NCBI GenBank assembly: GCA_905221615.1 | Contig: CAJNDT010003068.1 | Span: forward strand, 319,265 to 383,264 | Direction of reading: 5' to 3' | DNA length: 64,000 nucleotides | Source of the DNA: Symbiodinium sp. CCMP2592 | Lineage: Eukaryota; Sar; Dinophyceae; Suessiales; Symbiodiniaceae | Part shown: one piece after another, positions 1-9,534 of the stretch | How positions within the stretch are numbered: the stretch's first letter is position 1 | How the letters are laid out: each line of letters opens with the position of its first letter | The notes under the pieces: model-generated | What the model saw: the letters and a program-made list of their open reading frames with translations, nothing else | Databases searched by the model: none | Told to the model about the DNA's origin: nothing | Made by a program: the position numbers and the translations under genes

Positions 1-667
1 GGCAGTTTAGGGGTCTTAGGGTCAGGAGTTAAGGGCTTTGTAGATGAATTGGGCATAGGTTCATGTGCATCGTGAGGTTCGTTCAAGACTTCGGAGAGGC
101 GACAGAAGGCACTCCCTACACTCGAGGTCGTATTAAACGTAACCCTGAAGCCCTACCGGACACCCAGCCTAAATTGCCTTGAGGCTTAGGGTCTAATTAA
201 AAAGAAAGCAGGGTCACAGGAAAGGAAAAGGACAATTTCAAGGGTCTACGTGAACCCCGGAGGGACTCACCTGCTGTTGACCCTCGAAACTAAAGCCTTA
301 ATCAAAATGGAGTTGCCTGTTGCACCACGCGTCTTCAATGGGCCCAAAGACAGCAAACTAGGGCGCAGGCATCTGCGCCTAGAACCATGACAAGTGTGCT
401 AAGGTTCTATACGTACACTGCGATGCTTAGCTTCGCAGAGACATCAACCTGAACCCTAAAGTGCAGTTACAAACAGTTACCCCAAAACCTAAACCTAAAC
501 CCTGAAGTGCAGTTACAAACTGGACTCCACCAGGTCCAAGCAGCAGCATGGCACGAACATTCTGCCGCTCGCACCTGTGCTCGGCTTTAGATTGCCAGAG
601 CGACTACTTCCGGACGTTAAAATAAATCTTGCTGTCGGGTTCATAAGGTTCATAAAGCTTCTAATAT
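1..667 (+). other. Region with telomere-like heptamers and short coding-like segments
   Basis: Two plus-strand open stretches look coding: about 281-389 (includes MELPVAPRVFNGPK) and about 511-660 (includes ILPLAPVLGFRLPERLL). A short piece, AAGTGCAGTTACAAAC, is tandemly repeated near 460-520. The rest is CCCTAAA-type sequence. No family was recognised and exon boundaries are not determined, so these are not called as genes. Confidence 0.25.
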
Positions 668-761
668 AAAGGTCTTAATACTTAGAATAGGGTTTTGGGG
701 TGTATTATACTACAGTTATAACAAGAAACCCCCAAAACAGTATAGGTAATCATTAAGGCGC
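668..761. mobile_element. Foldback hairpin, family D
   Basis: Inverted repeat whose arms read GGTCTTAATACTTAGAAT and ATTGGTAATCATTAAGG-like, with a loop containing GGGTTTTGGGG and AACCCCCAAAA. The same pattern recurs near 44.86, 48.19, 57.16, 58.57 and 61.29 kb. It abuts a family A hairpin on its right. Confidence 0.6.
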
Positions 762-763
762 TC

Positions 764-873
764 ATATGGGAGTTTGCGAAAATAGGGGACCCTAATTTCA
801 CACCCTCAATATTAGGATCCTTATTATAAGGACCCCATAATACGGTACCCCTAATTTTCGGAAACACCCATAT
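764..873. mobile_element. Foldback hairpin, family A
   Basis: Arms GGGAGTTTGCGAAAATAGGG and CCTAATTTTCGGAAACACCC, central TAGGATCCTTA, flanked by ATAT on both sides. The palindromic ATAT leaves it ambiguous whether the flank is a target duplication or an extended arm. Other copies lie near 6.1, 18.9, 39.1, 52.6, 54.0 and 58.0 kb. Confidence 0.7.
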
Positions 874-2845
874 TAGAGCTTTGGAAGATGAGAGGTTCGG
901 GGTTTCGCGTTCAAGGACTTCGGGCTTCGGGGATTAGGGTTTAGGGTTTCGTGTTTAGGGTTTAAAGTGTTGGGTTTGCGGCTTGGTGGAGTTAACCCTA
1001 AGGGTCCATGTACCTATATACTATATGCATGGGCCTTAAAGTAGTCCCTATATAGGTACTTGAGGACCAGAGTATCTAGTATAGGGATAGGGGCCTTAAT
1101 AGTTAGAATAGGGGTTGCTTTAGAGGGGCATCTGTTAAAGGTGTCTGTAGGGGATCTATAGTAAGGTTCTGTGATATAGGGGCCTTAATACCTAAACAAT
1201 TGGAATAGGGTTTTGGGGCACATCATAGTCTTCTACATTAGGGTCTTCTTTGCGTTGTTTCTTAAGCGCAATTTTCCAGCTGCAGGCAGAGGTACTCAGG
1301 AAAAGAGCACTTGGTTCTAGAGCCTCCAACCTACCAAAACCTCCCAAGTACCCTTGAATGGAGCCCTTATGGTCCTTAACTAGTAGTCGGTACTTGCTTA
1401 AGGTAGATTAGAGGGTAATTGGGGGGGGTCTAAGTAAACCCTGAAGGCTACAGATTTAGGATTAGTTGAATTTCAGACCTTCGTCGGCAGTGCGGGAACT
1501 CGAAAAAATGCCGCCCGAACACTCTATAGGGCCATAAACCCCATAAACTTACAGATCATATAAGCTAAAAGATGGAAGGACTGAAAACGTTTCATCCCTT
1601 CCGAAATGCCCGCTCTATCAACAGCACATAAGCCCTAAACTAAAGCTGCATGCCCCAACATCCATACTGACTCTATAGAGCCACATGCTCCTACGAGTAA
1701 CTCAACATCCAATATAGACCTTACAGTATCTAAAGAACTGTGCAGGCAAGGTTCTGCCAAAGGCAGCCACTCAGCATGGCGACGATCATCACCTATTAAG
1801 TGAGCTTCTACGACTTCTAACTTCTATAAGGTTCAGGGGATCGAGGGTTTCAGACCCGGTTTTGGGCATGGGGTTTGGGGCGAGGCTTAGGAACTGTGGG
1901 GGATGATGGGGCGAATCAGTGCGGGGAGTCATCTAGGGTGGAGGTGCTCAGCCCAGAGGGTCCATACACACTGCGAATATGGAATTAGGCTCTAAAAGAC
2001 CATTCCCCCACAATGGTTTTGGGGACCTAATTCCATAATAGTAGTGTATATGGACCCTCTGGGCAGGAGGGCTTTAGCAGAGGGTTTTCCTGGGGTATCG
2101 GGACCATATTTATTACACGGAAGGAACAAACTTGCGTGGTGTGCTGTACTTACAATTGATCAGTCAATCCCAAGCTGACACTCCGTTTTCGGGCCCAACC
2201 CTCAACCCTAAACCCTGAGTCCTGAACCCTAAACCCTAACGGGTAGCGGGCATTCATCGGTTAGATGATTGGGGCTTTACGGGAGTTGATGGGCGTCACT
2301 CTGCTCTGTGTTCCCTCCCACCTTTCCACCCAAAAAGGACGTGCTAGATCCGAAACCAGTTGAAAATTGCAGGACATCTTTCTCCTCAAGAAGCCATGAA
2401 TACTTACCACAGATAGTCTTAAGTGCCAGGCTCTTACTGTTGATGCGGATCCTTTTCAGGATCTCACGGAGGACAAGCTGCCACGCTGGCATCCCAAAAA
2501 GGTGCCTTCGATGAAAACTAGATTTTGTTGAACAGCCCTGGTCAAATACCGAAGCTCCTGCAAACACAAGCCGCTTCCAGGGCAGCCTTGATGTCGAAAG
2601 CAGCCGGTATTACGAGTTTAGGGTTTAGGGGTTTAGGGCTTAGGGAGTTTCAGACAATATACGGAGCCGTGACTGAGCGGGATCACGAATATAAGAACAC
2701 TCCAACCAGGGAGCCCATCGTCAAGAGCCCGTATTAAAAGCGCGGAAAACATCACCTCACCCTTGACATAAACCCCCAAGAAACCACCCTCATCCAGCCC
2801 AGCAGAACCCACGAAACATGTTTAAAATCCAACTAAGCCCCATGG
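874..2845. other. Telomere-like interspersed region with short open segments
   Basis: Mostly TTTAGGG-type sequence and partial hairpins (for example near 1000-1075, 1130-1230 and 1310-1430). Three plus-strand stretches have an acceptor-like pyrimidine-AG followed by open sequence: after TTTTCCAG near 1279, after TTTCAG near 1478, and from about 2521 to 2615. None was recognised. The minus-strand frame at 2277-2567 has no supporting feature. Confidence 0.25.
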
Positions 2846-2955
2846 TACTTGGAGGATCATGGGAATTAGTACGTAAGGTTTTAAGTACCTTAATTGGGGT
2901 TATAAGCATAGTTACCCTAATTATAACCCTACTAAGTCCCATGATCCTTTAAGTA
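2846..2955. mobile_element. Foldback hairpin, family B
   Basis: Arms TACTTGGAGGATCATGGG and CCCATGATCCTTTAAGTA, with internal GGGGTTATAAGCATAG. Family B recurs near 6.58, 22.68, 39.95, 47.12, 47.57 and 55.25 kb, usually with GGTTATAAGTA around the centre. Confidence 0.65.
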
Positions 2956-3055
2956 TGCCAATGAACCAGACTGGAGATCTCCGTGGTGGAGGGCACGTCG
3001 TCGCCCATGGTCCCTTGACCAGGGAGAGGATTTAGGGTCTTGCAGTCTTGGATTT

Positions 3056-3156
3056 GGGTAGTCGTCAAAATTAGGGTCCCTTTTTGGGTACCCTAAATAT
3101 GAGGTGCCGTACTATAACAGGGATCCAAAAACACACCATATTTTTGACAACCACCC
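3056..3156. mobile_element. Foldback hairpin, family F, flanked by ATTT
   Basis: Arms GGGTAGTCGTCAAAATTAGG and TTTTTGACAACCACCC, with ATTT on both outer sides (3052-3055 and 3157-3160). ATTT is not palindromic, so this is a direct repeat as expected for a target duplication. Removing the hairpin and one ATTT leaves a short plus-strand open run of 24 codons, about 3043-3232. Confidence 0.65.
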
Positions 3157-3417
3157 ATTTAGTCCCAAAGCAGACCGAAAAGGATTACAAAAAGGGCACT
3201 GAGGAAACCTAGAGGATCTAAAGCAACGCTGTTGAAACATGTCTGGCTGAAGTAGAGATGGATATGTAGAGGAACCAAAAAGCAGTACTAGAGTATGGTA
3301 CTCTAGAACCCGAAACCCCCTTACAGATCCCTTTTAAAAAGCCCCTTTGACCCTTATAGAAGCCTCACAGATCCCTTTGAAAAGGAGCCCTTGAGACTCT
3401 TGAGGTCGCCTCACAGG

Positions 3418-3466
3418 TGTTGCAGCCGCTCGCCGCAGCCGAAGAGGAAAAATTGCTCACCGGGGC
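3418..3466 (+). CDS. Possible short exon
   Basis: After CTCACAG there is an open plus-strand run reading VLQPLAAAEEEKLLTG. The acidic, alanine-rich composition is unlike shuffled repeat DNA. No family was recognised. It ends in a family-style inverted repeat (GGGCTCCTTT) to its right. Confidence 0.25.
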
Positions 3467-3888
3467 TCCCTAGGGCTCCTTTTCCCTTTAACAGTAAACC
3501 ATGGGCTCCTTTAAAGGGATCTATAGGGTTCCTTTAAAGGGATCTATAAGGGTACTCTAATATAGGGGCCTTAATAATCCAAACTTTATAGTAAACCCCG
3601 TAAAGTTGGAAACCTGATTAAGGTCAAATAGTGCTGGGATTCCCTATACATTACTCTTAAGGATTGAGGCTATTGGGCTTCCAACTTTTTGGCTTCTACT
3701 GTAGGGGTTCGGTCTTTGGGGGTGTAGGTTTCTGGGTTTAAGGTGACTGGGCTTTGGTGGGTTTCTGGGTTGCATAGCATCTGGTTAGTAACATACCGGA
3801 GCCCGAGAGGCTAGTATTGGAAAAAATATTCCACTACTCCTGGGATGGGATCTACAATATTTAGGGTTTCGGGTCAGGGTTATTTAGG

Positions 3889-4038
3889 GTAAACTCCGAG
3901 GAAGAGATGCGCCATGAAACCCATAGTTTGGGGGCCGAAGGCCATGCAGCTCGGGGCGCGGGGAAACTCCAAAACCTCGCTATCACAGCTGCGGGGTGTC
4001 CCAAGCCTCCAAAGCCTTTCAGAGACCGCCGTAACTAA
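3889..4038 (+). CDS. Possible exon, unknown protein
   Basis: Plus-strand frame of about 49 codons ending at TAA 4036-4038, starting VNSEEEMRHETHS and ending PKPPKPFRDRRN. It follows TTTAGGGT sequence, which could act as an intron end. No domain was recognised. Neighbouring same-strand segments at 4128-4307 and 4334-4462 suggest a multi-exon plus-strand gene, but the exons cannot be joined with confidence. Confidence 0.3.
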   Translation, partial: VNSEEEMRHETHSLGAEGHAARGAGKLQNLAITAAGCPKPPKPFRDRRN

Positions 4039-4127
4039 AATGGCAGGCTTCATCAGTTGAAATGATCGGAAACTTTCCTACACCTACACCTAAACCCACC
4101 TAAATCCCACCGTTAAACATTGGAAGC

Positions 4128-4307
4128 ATGCTCCTGGGATCCACGGCTGACTTGATGACAATGTTCGCATTGTGGTGTAACACACCAATGGACAGCCGAG
4201 GCAATCGTTCGGTGTATCCTAAGCTAAGAACAGGTACGGGCTCAGCATCAAGGCATGCGCTGCTTGAGACGAGGCAGACGCAACGTTGCACATGCTCGTG
4301 GGCATAG
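4128..4307 (+). CDS. Possible exon, unknown protein
   Basis: ATG-started plus-strand frame of 59 codons (MLLGSTADLMTMFALWC...) ending at TAG. The minus strand is also open here over 4100-4291, so the frame is uncertain. No domain was recognised. Confidence 0.3.
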   Translation: MLLGSTADLMTMFALWCNTPMDSRGNRSVYPKLRTGTGSASRHALLETRQTQRCTCSWA

Positions 4308-4333
4308 ACCTACACAACACGATCCTAATTCAG

Positions 4334-4462
4334 GAGACGGCCATGACTGCCGTAGTTGAAGTTCTCGTGACTGATGGAACGCCCGTGTCTTCGCCAGTGT
4401 GTTGCATCATTATTCCATGGTTCCTCCACGGCCACAGCTACATGGGCCAGACCAGAAACTGG
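4334..4462 (+). CDS. Possible exon with canonical-looking splice edges
   Basis: The sequence AATTCAG just before 4334 is acceptor-like. The frame runs 43 codons (ETAMTAVVEVLVTDG..., ending MGQTRNW) to TAG, with a GTAGTA donor-like site overlapping the stop. The beta-strand-like hydrophobic pattern looks coding. No family was recognised. Confidence 0.35.
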
Positions 4463-4504
4463 TAGTAGACAATACGCAGTAGGGAGTGGAAGAATCGCAA
4501 GTGC

Positions 4505-4735
4505 ACCCTACAAAGCACAAAGACTCACGAAACCGAAATTAAAGCGGCTGGGAACACATGAGAACAGCTTCAGCTTAGCAGAAGACTCAGAAGTGAACCA
4601 TACAAAGCACAAAGACTCGCGAAACCGACATGGAAGCAGCTGGAAAGATATGATTACAGCCTCAGCTTTCCTGAGTTTACTGAGGCACGAAAGCTTCCGA
4701 CTTTGAAACCCCACAAACTCTTATCGTCGCACATA
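4505..4735 (+). CDS. Tandemly duplicated exon-like segment
   Basis: Two similar copies lie about 92 bp apart (AAAGCACAAAGACTC near 4513 and 4605). Translated in its own best frame each gives a related peptide: SAPYKAQRLTKPKLKRL in the first and SEPYKAQRLAKPTWKQLER in the second, the latter continuing to about 4735. The 92-bp offset is not a multiple of three, so the two copies lie in different frames. This could be a duplicated exon or a decaying duplicate. Confidence 0.35.
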
Positions 4736-4990
4736 CTATATACTATATACTACATACTAATGTATGTAGTATGTAGTATATAGTAAAAAGTATGTCCTGT
4801 AGACTGTAGACCACAGACCCTAGACCATATACTCTACATACTATACACCGCAAACTATACGGTACTATGATATGCTTGGATATACCATACTATACCGTAT
4901 GCACTATGCTGTATTGTACTATACCGTACTGTACCGTACCGTATGTTACCATACGATGCTATACTATGGCAAACTATATTATACTATACT
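4736..4990. repeat. TACTATA-rich degenerate simple repeat
   Basis: Low-complexity tract of ACTATA, GTATGTAGTA and CCGTACTGTA units with short internal palindromes. No coding signal. Confidence 0.7.
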
Positions 4991-5112
4991 GTCTGGTTCT
5001 TAGTAAGTAGGGAATGGGAGAATGCATCCCTACAGCCTACAGTAGTTAAACAATAATCCCCAATAGTAGTCCCCATAATCTATTCACCCATTCCCTACTA
5101 AGAACCAGACAG
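4991..5112. mobile_element. Foldback hairpin, family G
   Basis: Arms TGGTTCTTAGTAAGTAGGGA and TCCCTACTAAGAACCA around a core of CATAATCT-type sequence. Copies near 41.29 and 41.75 kb share GGTTAGTAGGGAATGG arms. Confidence 0.65.
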
Positions 5113-5225
5113 TATACTATGAACCCTACATCCCCATAGTATAACCCTTATAGTAACCCTTACCCCTAAACCCTAAATCCCCATAGTATAACCCTTATCC
5201 CCATAGTATAACCCTTCTAGCAACG

Positions 5226-5480
5226 CTTATAGTAACCCTTAAACGGTGTACTGTGAACAACTGTCTCGGCCCTTGAGCTCTGCACTCAAGGACATGCCGA
5301 TCTCGGGGTGTGCCTGGCACGCACGGTTTAGGATTTAGGGTTTAGGGTTTAGGGGTTTAGGGTTTAGGGTTTATTGGGTTCTGGGGAAAGACAAAACATC
5401 ACAAAACTCCCAAAAAAATGAAAGGGAAGGGGTGTCAGAGGTTGGGACCCAAAGCTCCTACACCCAAGACGCTATAAAAG
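5226..5480 (+). CDS. Possible short exons around telomere-like sequence
   Basis: Two open plus-strand segments, about 5229-5322 (VYCEQLSRPLSSALKDMPIS...) and about 5391-5497 (DKTSQNSQKNEREGVSEVG...), are separated by a TTTAGGG run. The first is followed directly by GGTTTAGG, which supplies a GT dinucleotide. No domain was recognised. Confidence 0.28.
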
Positions 5481-5593
5481 GAATAATATAACTAAATGTA
5501 GGAATCTGATTAAGGAACCCTGGGCCTCAATTAGGGTTCCTTCAAAGGGGGTCTATAAGGGTTATTATAAGGATTAGCCGATGTCCCTTAAGA

Positions 5594-5757
5594 ATCGGGT
5601 CTCGCCACCTGCTGTCTTCCGACCACTGCAATCGAGGAAATTCCATGCCCGCTTCTTCGAGTTACAATATCTTCTATACTAGAACCTTCTTTCCTCAGTG
5701 ATCGGCTAGAACGAAATGAACAAAATGGAATATCAGCAAGACCCGTCTAAAAAGCAC
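5594..5757 (+). CDS. Possible two-exon segment with a 44-nt GT-AG intron
   Basis: An open segment (NRVSPPAVFRPLQSRKFHARF) is followed by GTTACAATATC...TTTCCTCAG, about 44 nt, then a second open segment (DRLERNEQNGISARP) that stops at a GTCTAA donor-like site. Joining at these GT and AG positions keeps one frame. No family was recognised. Confidence 0.35.
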
Positions 5758-5922
5758 TCATACAATCACAGCTTTGCAAAAAAAAACAGATGGAACCCTC
5801 GGCCCCCCTAATTTGTATAAGATCGGTTTAGGGTTTAGGGTTTAGGGTTTAGGGTCTCTAATCCCTGGTACTCTGGGCAACACCTTGTCCCATATATACC
5901 GTGCAATACTGTCCGATACTAA

Positions 5923-6356
5923 TACTACACCCAAACTTGTGGTGACTCGCTCCTTCAACCTCTCCTGATCACTCGCCCACTTCCTGATAACTCCCCCTCA
6001 TCGGTCGTCAGATTTTCCAAACTCAGCAACAACCAACAACTCACGAATCATGCTGTAGGCTCGGTGGTGGTAGTATGGGGGTTTCCGAAAATTAGGGATA
6101 CCTTATTTGAGGGTCCCTAGAATAAGGATCCTACTATTTGGGGTACCATATTAGGGTCCCCCTATTTTCGGAAACTCCCGTATCGTGCCCGCATCAGAAG
6201 CATGGTAAATCAGCAGCCCTGGAGCTGCAAGTCGCCCATCCAAGGAAAATTGTGTTTCTTCGATCTTCGTCGAACTTCTGCATCAACTGCGCCCGGACGT
6301 CTGCTAGAATGAGGCGTTGTTCTTCGACTATAGCCCCCCCAAAAAGGGAACTATAA
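5923..6356 (+). CDS. Possible exon interrupted by a hairpin element
   Basis: The plus-strand frame from 5923 is open up to the family A hairpin at 6077-6179. It resumes in frame after the second GTAT to a stop at 6354-6356. With the 107-bp hairpin plus one GTAT removed, about 108 codons are open (...NNQQLTNHAVGS before, SCPHQKHGKSAALELQVAHP after). Since 107 is not a multiple of three, the match supports precise insertion. No domain was recognised, and an overlapping frame at 5880-5990 is also open. Confidence 0.35.
6077..6179. mobile_element. Foldback hairpin, family A, flanked by GTAT
   Basis: Arms GGGTTTCCGAAAATTAGGG and CCCCTATTTTCGGAAACTCC, centre AAGGATCCTACTATTT. GTAT occurs directly on both sides (6073-6076 and 6180-6183) as a target-site duplication. 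It lies inside the open frame 5923-6356. Confidence 0.75.
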
Positions 6357-6374
6357 TGGAGACTGCAGGTAGGT

Positions 6375-6490
6375 CAGAGAACATCGGCCTCCTCTCGCGG
6401 TAGGCCTGCCTCGAGGCATCCCAGACACTCAACTGCCGCGGTCGTCACTGCTGCAAGGGAGGTCTCCCCGGAATCAGTAATCCTAGCTGG
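6375..6490 (+). CDS. Possible exon fragment
   Basis: Open plus-strand run of about 38 codons including STAAVVTAAREVSPESVILA, running into a half copy of family B (GGAGGTTCATGGGTAGTTAT). It looks coding by composition only. Confidence 0.25.
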
Positions 6491-6579
6491 AGGTTCATGG
6501 GTAGTTATGAGTAGGGCTCCTTTAAGGGTTCCTTTAACGGGATCTATAGGGATTTTATAAGGGTATAGGGTTAAGGGCC

Positions 6580-6694
6580 TACTTGGAGGTTCATGGGTAG
6601 TTATAAGTAGGGTTAGAAGTAGGATAACTATAGTTATAACTCCTATGACGGGACTTATAACCCCACTTATGACTACCCATGAATCTCCAAGTAG
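6580..6694. mobile_element. Foldback hairpin, family B
   Basis: Arms TACTTGGAGGTTCATGGGTA and TACCCATGAATCTCCAAGTA; the centre contains ATAACTATAGTTATAACTC. A truncated left arm of the same family lies just upstream at 6490-6520. Confidence 0.75.
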
Positions 6695-6701
6695 GGCTCC
6701 A

Positions 6702-6775
6702 AAAGTAGTAGGTTACTGTTCATATGTTCGGTACACCAGTAACCTACTGCTTAGGTAACTGGAGCCCTAGGGTAC
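6702..6775. mobile_element. Foldback hairpin, family P
   Basis: Arms AGTAGGTTACTG and CAGTAACCTACT with the end sequence TAACTGGAGCCCTAGGG. Related copies lie near 34.40, 46.91 and 57.48 kb. Confidence 0.5.
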
Positions 6776-7194
6776 TATAGTTATAGGCTCTCACTCATGA
6801 TCGGCATGGCCGGCGGCGTTTTCGGCCGGGAAGCATAAGGGAACCTTATTATTATGTAGAGCTCAGAATTTACAAGGTACTACAATCGATCATAAATCTC
6901 GAGTTGCGGTATCTGAAGTTTATATGGTCTACCTTATAACCCACCAAACCCTACTTTTTGGAGGTTCTTATTCTCAACCCTAATATGAAATCTAAAGGGA
7001 CCCGGCCCTAAATGTGGCTTAAGGTTCATGTGGGCCAGGCATCCCCGTAAAACCCGTCAAGCTCGGTGGCATCAAAAACCTTCGCAGGGTCTCATGACAG
7101 AGCTTGGGCTGCCTGGCTTTTCAAGCCTCAATAGTGGGAACAGGTTGAGGTCACATTGGGAGTTTATGTTACACCCCACCAAAAAAACAACAGG

Positions 7195-7310
7195 TCTAAC
7201 GTAGGAACCTGATCAAGAAACCCTGGGCCTATAACCCCCAAATAGTTGGATTCATATAAGGAACCCGAATAAGGGCCCAAGGTTTCTTAATCAGGTTCCT
7301 ACATTAATTA
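7195..7310. mobile_element. Foldback hairpin, family N
   Basis: Arms TGTAGGAACCTGATTAAG-like on the left (TAACGTAGGAACCTGATCAA) and GGTTTCTTAATCAGGTTCCT on the right. Half copies lie near 5.49 and 56.98 kb. Confidence 0.6.
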
Positions 7311-7312
7311 GT

Positions 7313-7565
7313 CATCCTCTACCCAAATCCGACGGTGGGACTTGGCAGGATGCTGGCCCAAACACTCCGATGGGCATGGTTTGGGACGAAGCCGAGCATG
7401 AGGCTGCTTTGCAAGTTTCGCTGATTGAGATTTCGAGTTGACCGCCGTGGTTTCGAGCTTGCAGGTTCGATTCTCTGAGCATGTCGTGCCTTGCAATGCA
7501 AGCCTGCGCTAGTAGTTGGAGGTTCCTGAGCACCAATAACACAACCATACCTGAAAGGTCTTCTA
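7313..7565 (+). CDS. Possible short exons
   Basis: Two plus-strand open stretches: about 7313-7423 (ILYPNPTVGLGRMLAQ...) ending TGA, and about 7461-7565 (FDSLSMSCLAMQACASSWRF...) after GCTTGCAG. Three overlapping minus-strand frames also exist over 7308-7548, so strand and frame are uncertain. Confidence 0.25.
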
Positions 7566-7653
7566 TATAAGGAACTCCCTGAACCTGCGTCCTGCTATAT
7601 ACACCTCACATCCCAAAAACTAACACAACAAACCCTTAACTAAGGATTTCGGG

Positions 7654-7760
7654 TTGACCTAGACCCCCCAACTACCCTCGGACATAGCCCTTTTTTACCC
7701 ACTATTAAGGACGACGATGGCTCATTAATGGGCACTTGGGGGGGTCCTGGCGGGGGGGGT
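7654..7760. mobile_element. Foldback hairpin, family Q
   Basis: Arms begin CCTAGACCCCCCAACTACCC and end TTGGGGGGGTCCTGG, with CCCACTATTAAGG in the centre. Related copies lie near 47.98 and 57.39 kb, with degenerate ones near 1.31 and 24.72 kb. Confidence 0.5.
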
Positions 7761-7892
7761 CGAGGCTTCGGGGTATAAGTTAGGTACTGCCCCCTTACAG
7801 TAAGAAAATAGGGCTACTATTAAGGTCCTAATATATCTATACGATGATCACTGAGTGGGGGCCGTACCCAAGTTATAAGCCCCCCGAAAAAA

Positions 7893-7945
7893 TGCAGGAA
7901 ACCGAAGAGCCCGACCTGATAGGTCTCGTGAGCCAAGGACGTGGT
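7893..7945 (+). CDS. Possible short exon
   Basis: AATGCAG is followed by an open run QETEEPDLIGLVSQGRG ending at GTGTATAC, a donor-like sequence. The run is too short for family assignment. Composition is acidic and coding-like. Confidence 0.25.
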
Positions 7946-8333
7946 GTATACTGACCTGGTAGCCCGGTTTAGGGTTTAGGGGTTTAGAGCTTATTAGGGT
8001 TTCGGGTTTCGGGGTTTAGGGATTATTGGGGTTTAGGGTTTAAGGGTTTAAAGTTTTTCTCGGTTAGGAAATATAGGGGGTTGAATAATCAGAATAGGGT
8101 TCCTTGGGGGATAAAGTTTTAGTTCAGGCCTGAACAATGGGGTGTTGAGGCACAGTGCACCTGTACAGGGAATACTTTAAGCCCAAAGTCTATACTATTT
8201 GGGCACATGGGCCATTAGGGCTTAGTAGTGCAAGTTGTGAACCTCGACTAACCCGAAACCGCCAATCTGACCTGTAAAACCACGACCCTAGACCCTAAAA
8301 CCTGACTAAATCAATTCTTATAGCAGTCTGTAA

Positions 8334-8461
8334 GCAAACTCAGGAGAATCCAAAGGAAGAATATCACACAAAGTCAGGCTTCTATATTGCTGTGGGATCT
8401 CGGTACAGAATTCCGTTGGGTCGCTCTGGCAGACCAGGGGTATCACGTCCAAGATCTCTGA
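8334..8461 (+). CDS. Possible exon, unknown protein
   Basis: After CTTATAG the plus strand is open for 42 codons (QSVSKLRRIQRKNITQSQAS...) to TGA at 8459-8461. A further short open segment with an AGGTGAAC donor-like end lies at about 8476-8507. The minus strand is also open over 8382-8630. No domain was recognised. Confidence 0.3.
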
Positions 8462-8825
8462 AGTACGTCAGTCCCTGGAAATGAAAGCTTCTAACGTCGA
8501 GGCGAGGTGAACACGAGAATGCACCCCACCAAAGAGTTTCAAGGCCTTGAGATCCTAGGGTTCCTTTGAGGGGATCTATGGGAGATCTATAGGGTTCAGG
8601 GTTGAGGGGGCTCCAATATCCCTTAAGCAACTTTCCTGAATCATTGATCCTGAGTCTTCTGGGCTGCTTTGGGTTAAACTTCTTCGTGGAAGCCCTCTAA
8701 TTACTGGCTTACTGGCTTACCCAAAGGGTCCATGTGCCCAAATGGTACATACATTGGCCTTAAAGTAATCCCTATTTAGAAGAGGAAGGTTCCAGATACG
8801 CTCGAAATAATAAGCCTTACGCAGC

Positions 8826-9125
8826 ATGTTCCGTGGCCCAAAACCCTCCAAACAGGAGTTTTGCAGCCTTAAGGTTATCATACCTTACCTTAGAGTTCCT
8901 GGAGCCTTAGACAGGGTAAAGTACCTTCCAATCATCAGCCCTTCTGTGCCTGGCGCCATTTGCGCCGATCGTCGCCGATCGAGCTGCCTCAGTGGACCCA
9001 TGCGCTGTCTCCGACCGAATGTCGCGGTCTGCGTACGTAGACAAGGGGTTCTTGTGATTGTTTATAGAGGAACCCTTAGGGATAGCTTTACGGTACACAG
9101 TATGATTCAAGACTGGATGGTTTAG
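8826..9125 (+). CDS. Possible coding segment, frame ambiguous
   Basis: An ATG-started 99-codon plus-strand frame spans the segment, but two other plus-strand frames are open over 8930-9055. One of these reads LCLAPFAPIVADRAASVD after CAATCATCAG and has the more protein-like composition. Some coding content is likely; the frame is undecided and no family was recognised. Confidence 0.3.
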   Translation: MFRGPKPSKQEFCSLKVIIPYLRVPGALDRVKYLPIISPSVPGAICADRRRSSCLSGPMRCLRPNVAVCVRRQGVLVIVYRGTLRDSFTVHSMIQDWMV

Positions 9126-9237
9126 AACTTTGGGGATTAGGAATTAGTGTTTAGACGTTTTCGGGCACTGGCTGAGGATTAAAACGTCGCCAACAACAAT
9201 CCGAAGAACCACAAACCAGTGACAAACCACAATTAGT

Positions 9238-9531
9238 GTAGTCAAGGCTTATCGAGAAGCTGCAACATGCTGCAACCGCCTGAAGTTCGCAACAACACCC
9301 CAAAAGTACAGTGTTACTGGACAGGTCCAGCCTATGACAACCCTCGCACAGATGCCCTACGCCACTGGTAGTCAAAGTCACTTAGAATCCTCACGAAACC
9401 CTCAATCTTCTGTGAGGATAGGGAGGCTTCTCAGAAGGGTACTTCTCAGTGTGTTTAACCCTATTCAACAATATTCAGAAATGTTTGAATTTCTGCTTAA
9501 ATATTCGGAAATATTACGTTTTCTTCGGTAA
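9238..9531 (+). CDS. Possible coding segment, 97 codons open
   Basis: Plus-strand frame open from 9238 to a TAA at 9529-9531. The first two thirds (VKAYREAATCCNRLKFATT...) look coding. The last third runs into AATATTCGGAAATATT-type repeat and probably is not. Acceptor-like GTGTAG precedes it. No domain was recognised. Confidence 0.35.
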   Translation, partial: VVKAYREAATCCNRLKFATTPQKYSVTGQVQPMTTLAQMPYATGSQSHLESSRNPQSSVRIGRLLRRVLLSVFNPIQQYSEMFEFLLKYSEILRFLR

Positions 9532-9534
9532 ACT

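Noticed and set aside
5325-5375. A chromosome end
   Set aside because: TTTAGGG runs are short, interrupted and in both orientations throughout; none is a terminal array.
7440-7500. GGTTCGATTCT resembling a tRNA B box
   Set aside because: No A box at the right distance and no acceptor-stem pairing; the sequence reads better as a coding-like segment.
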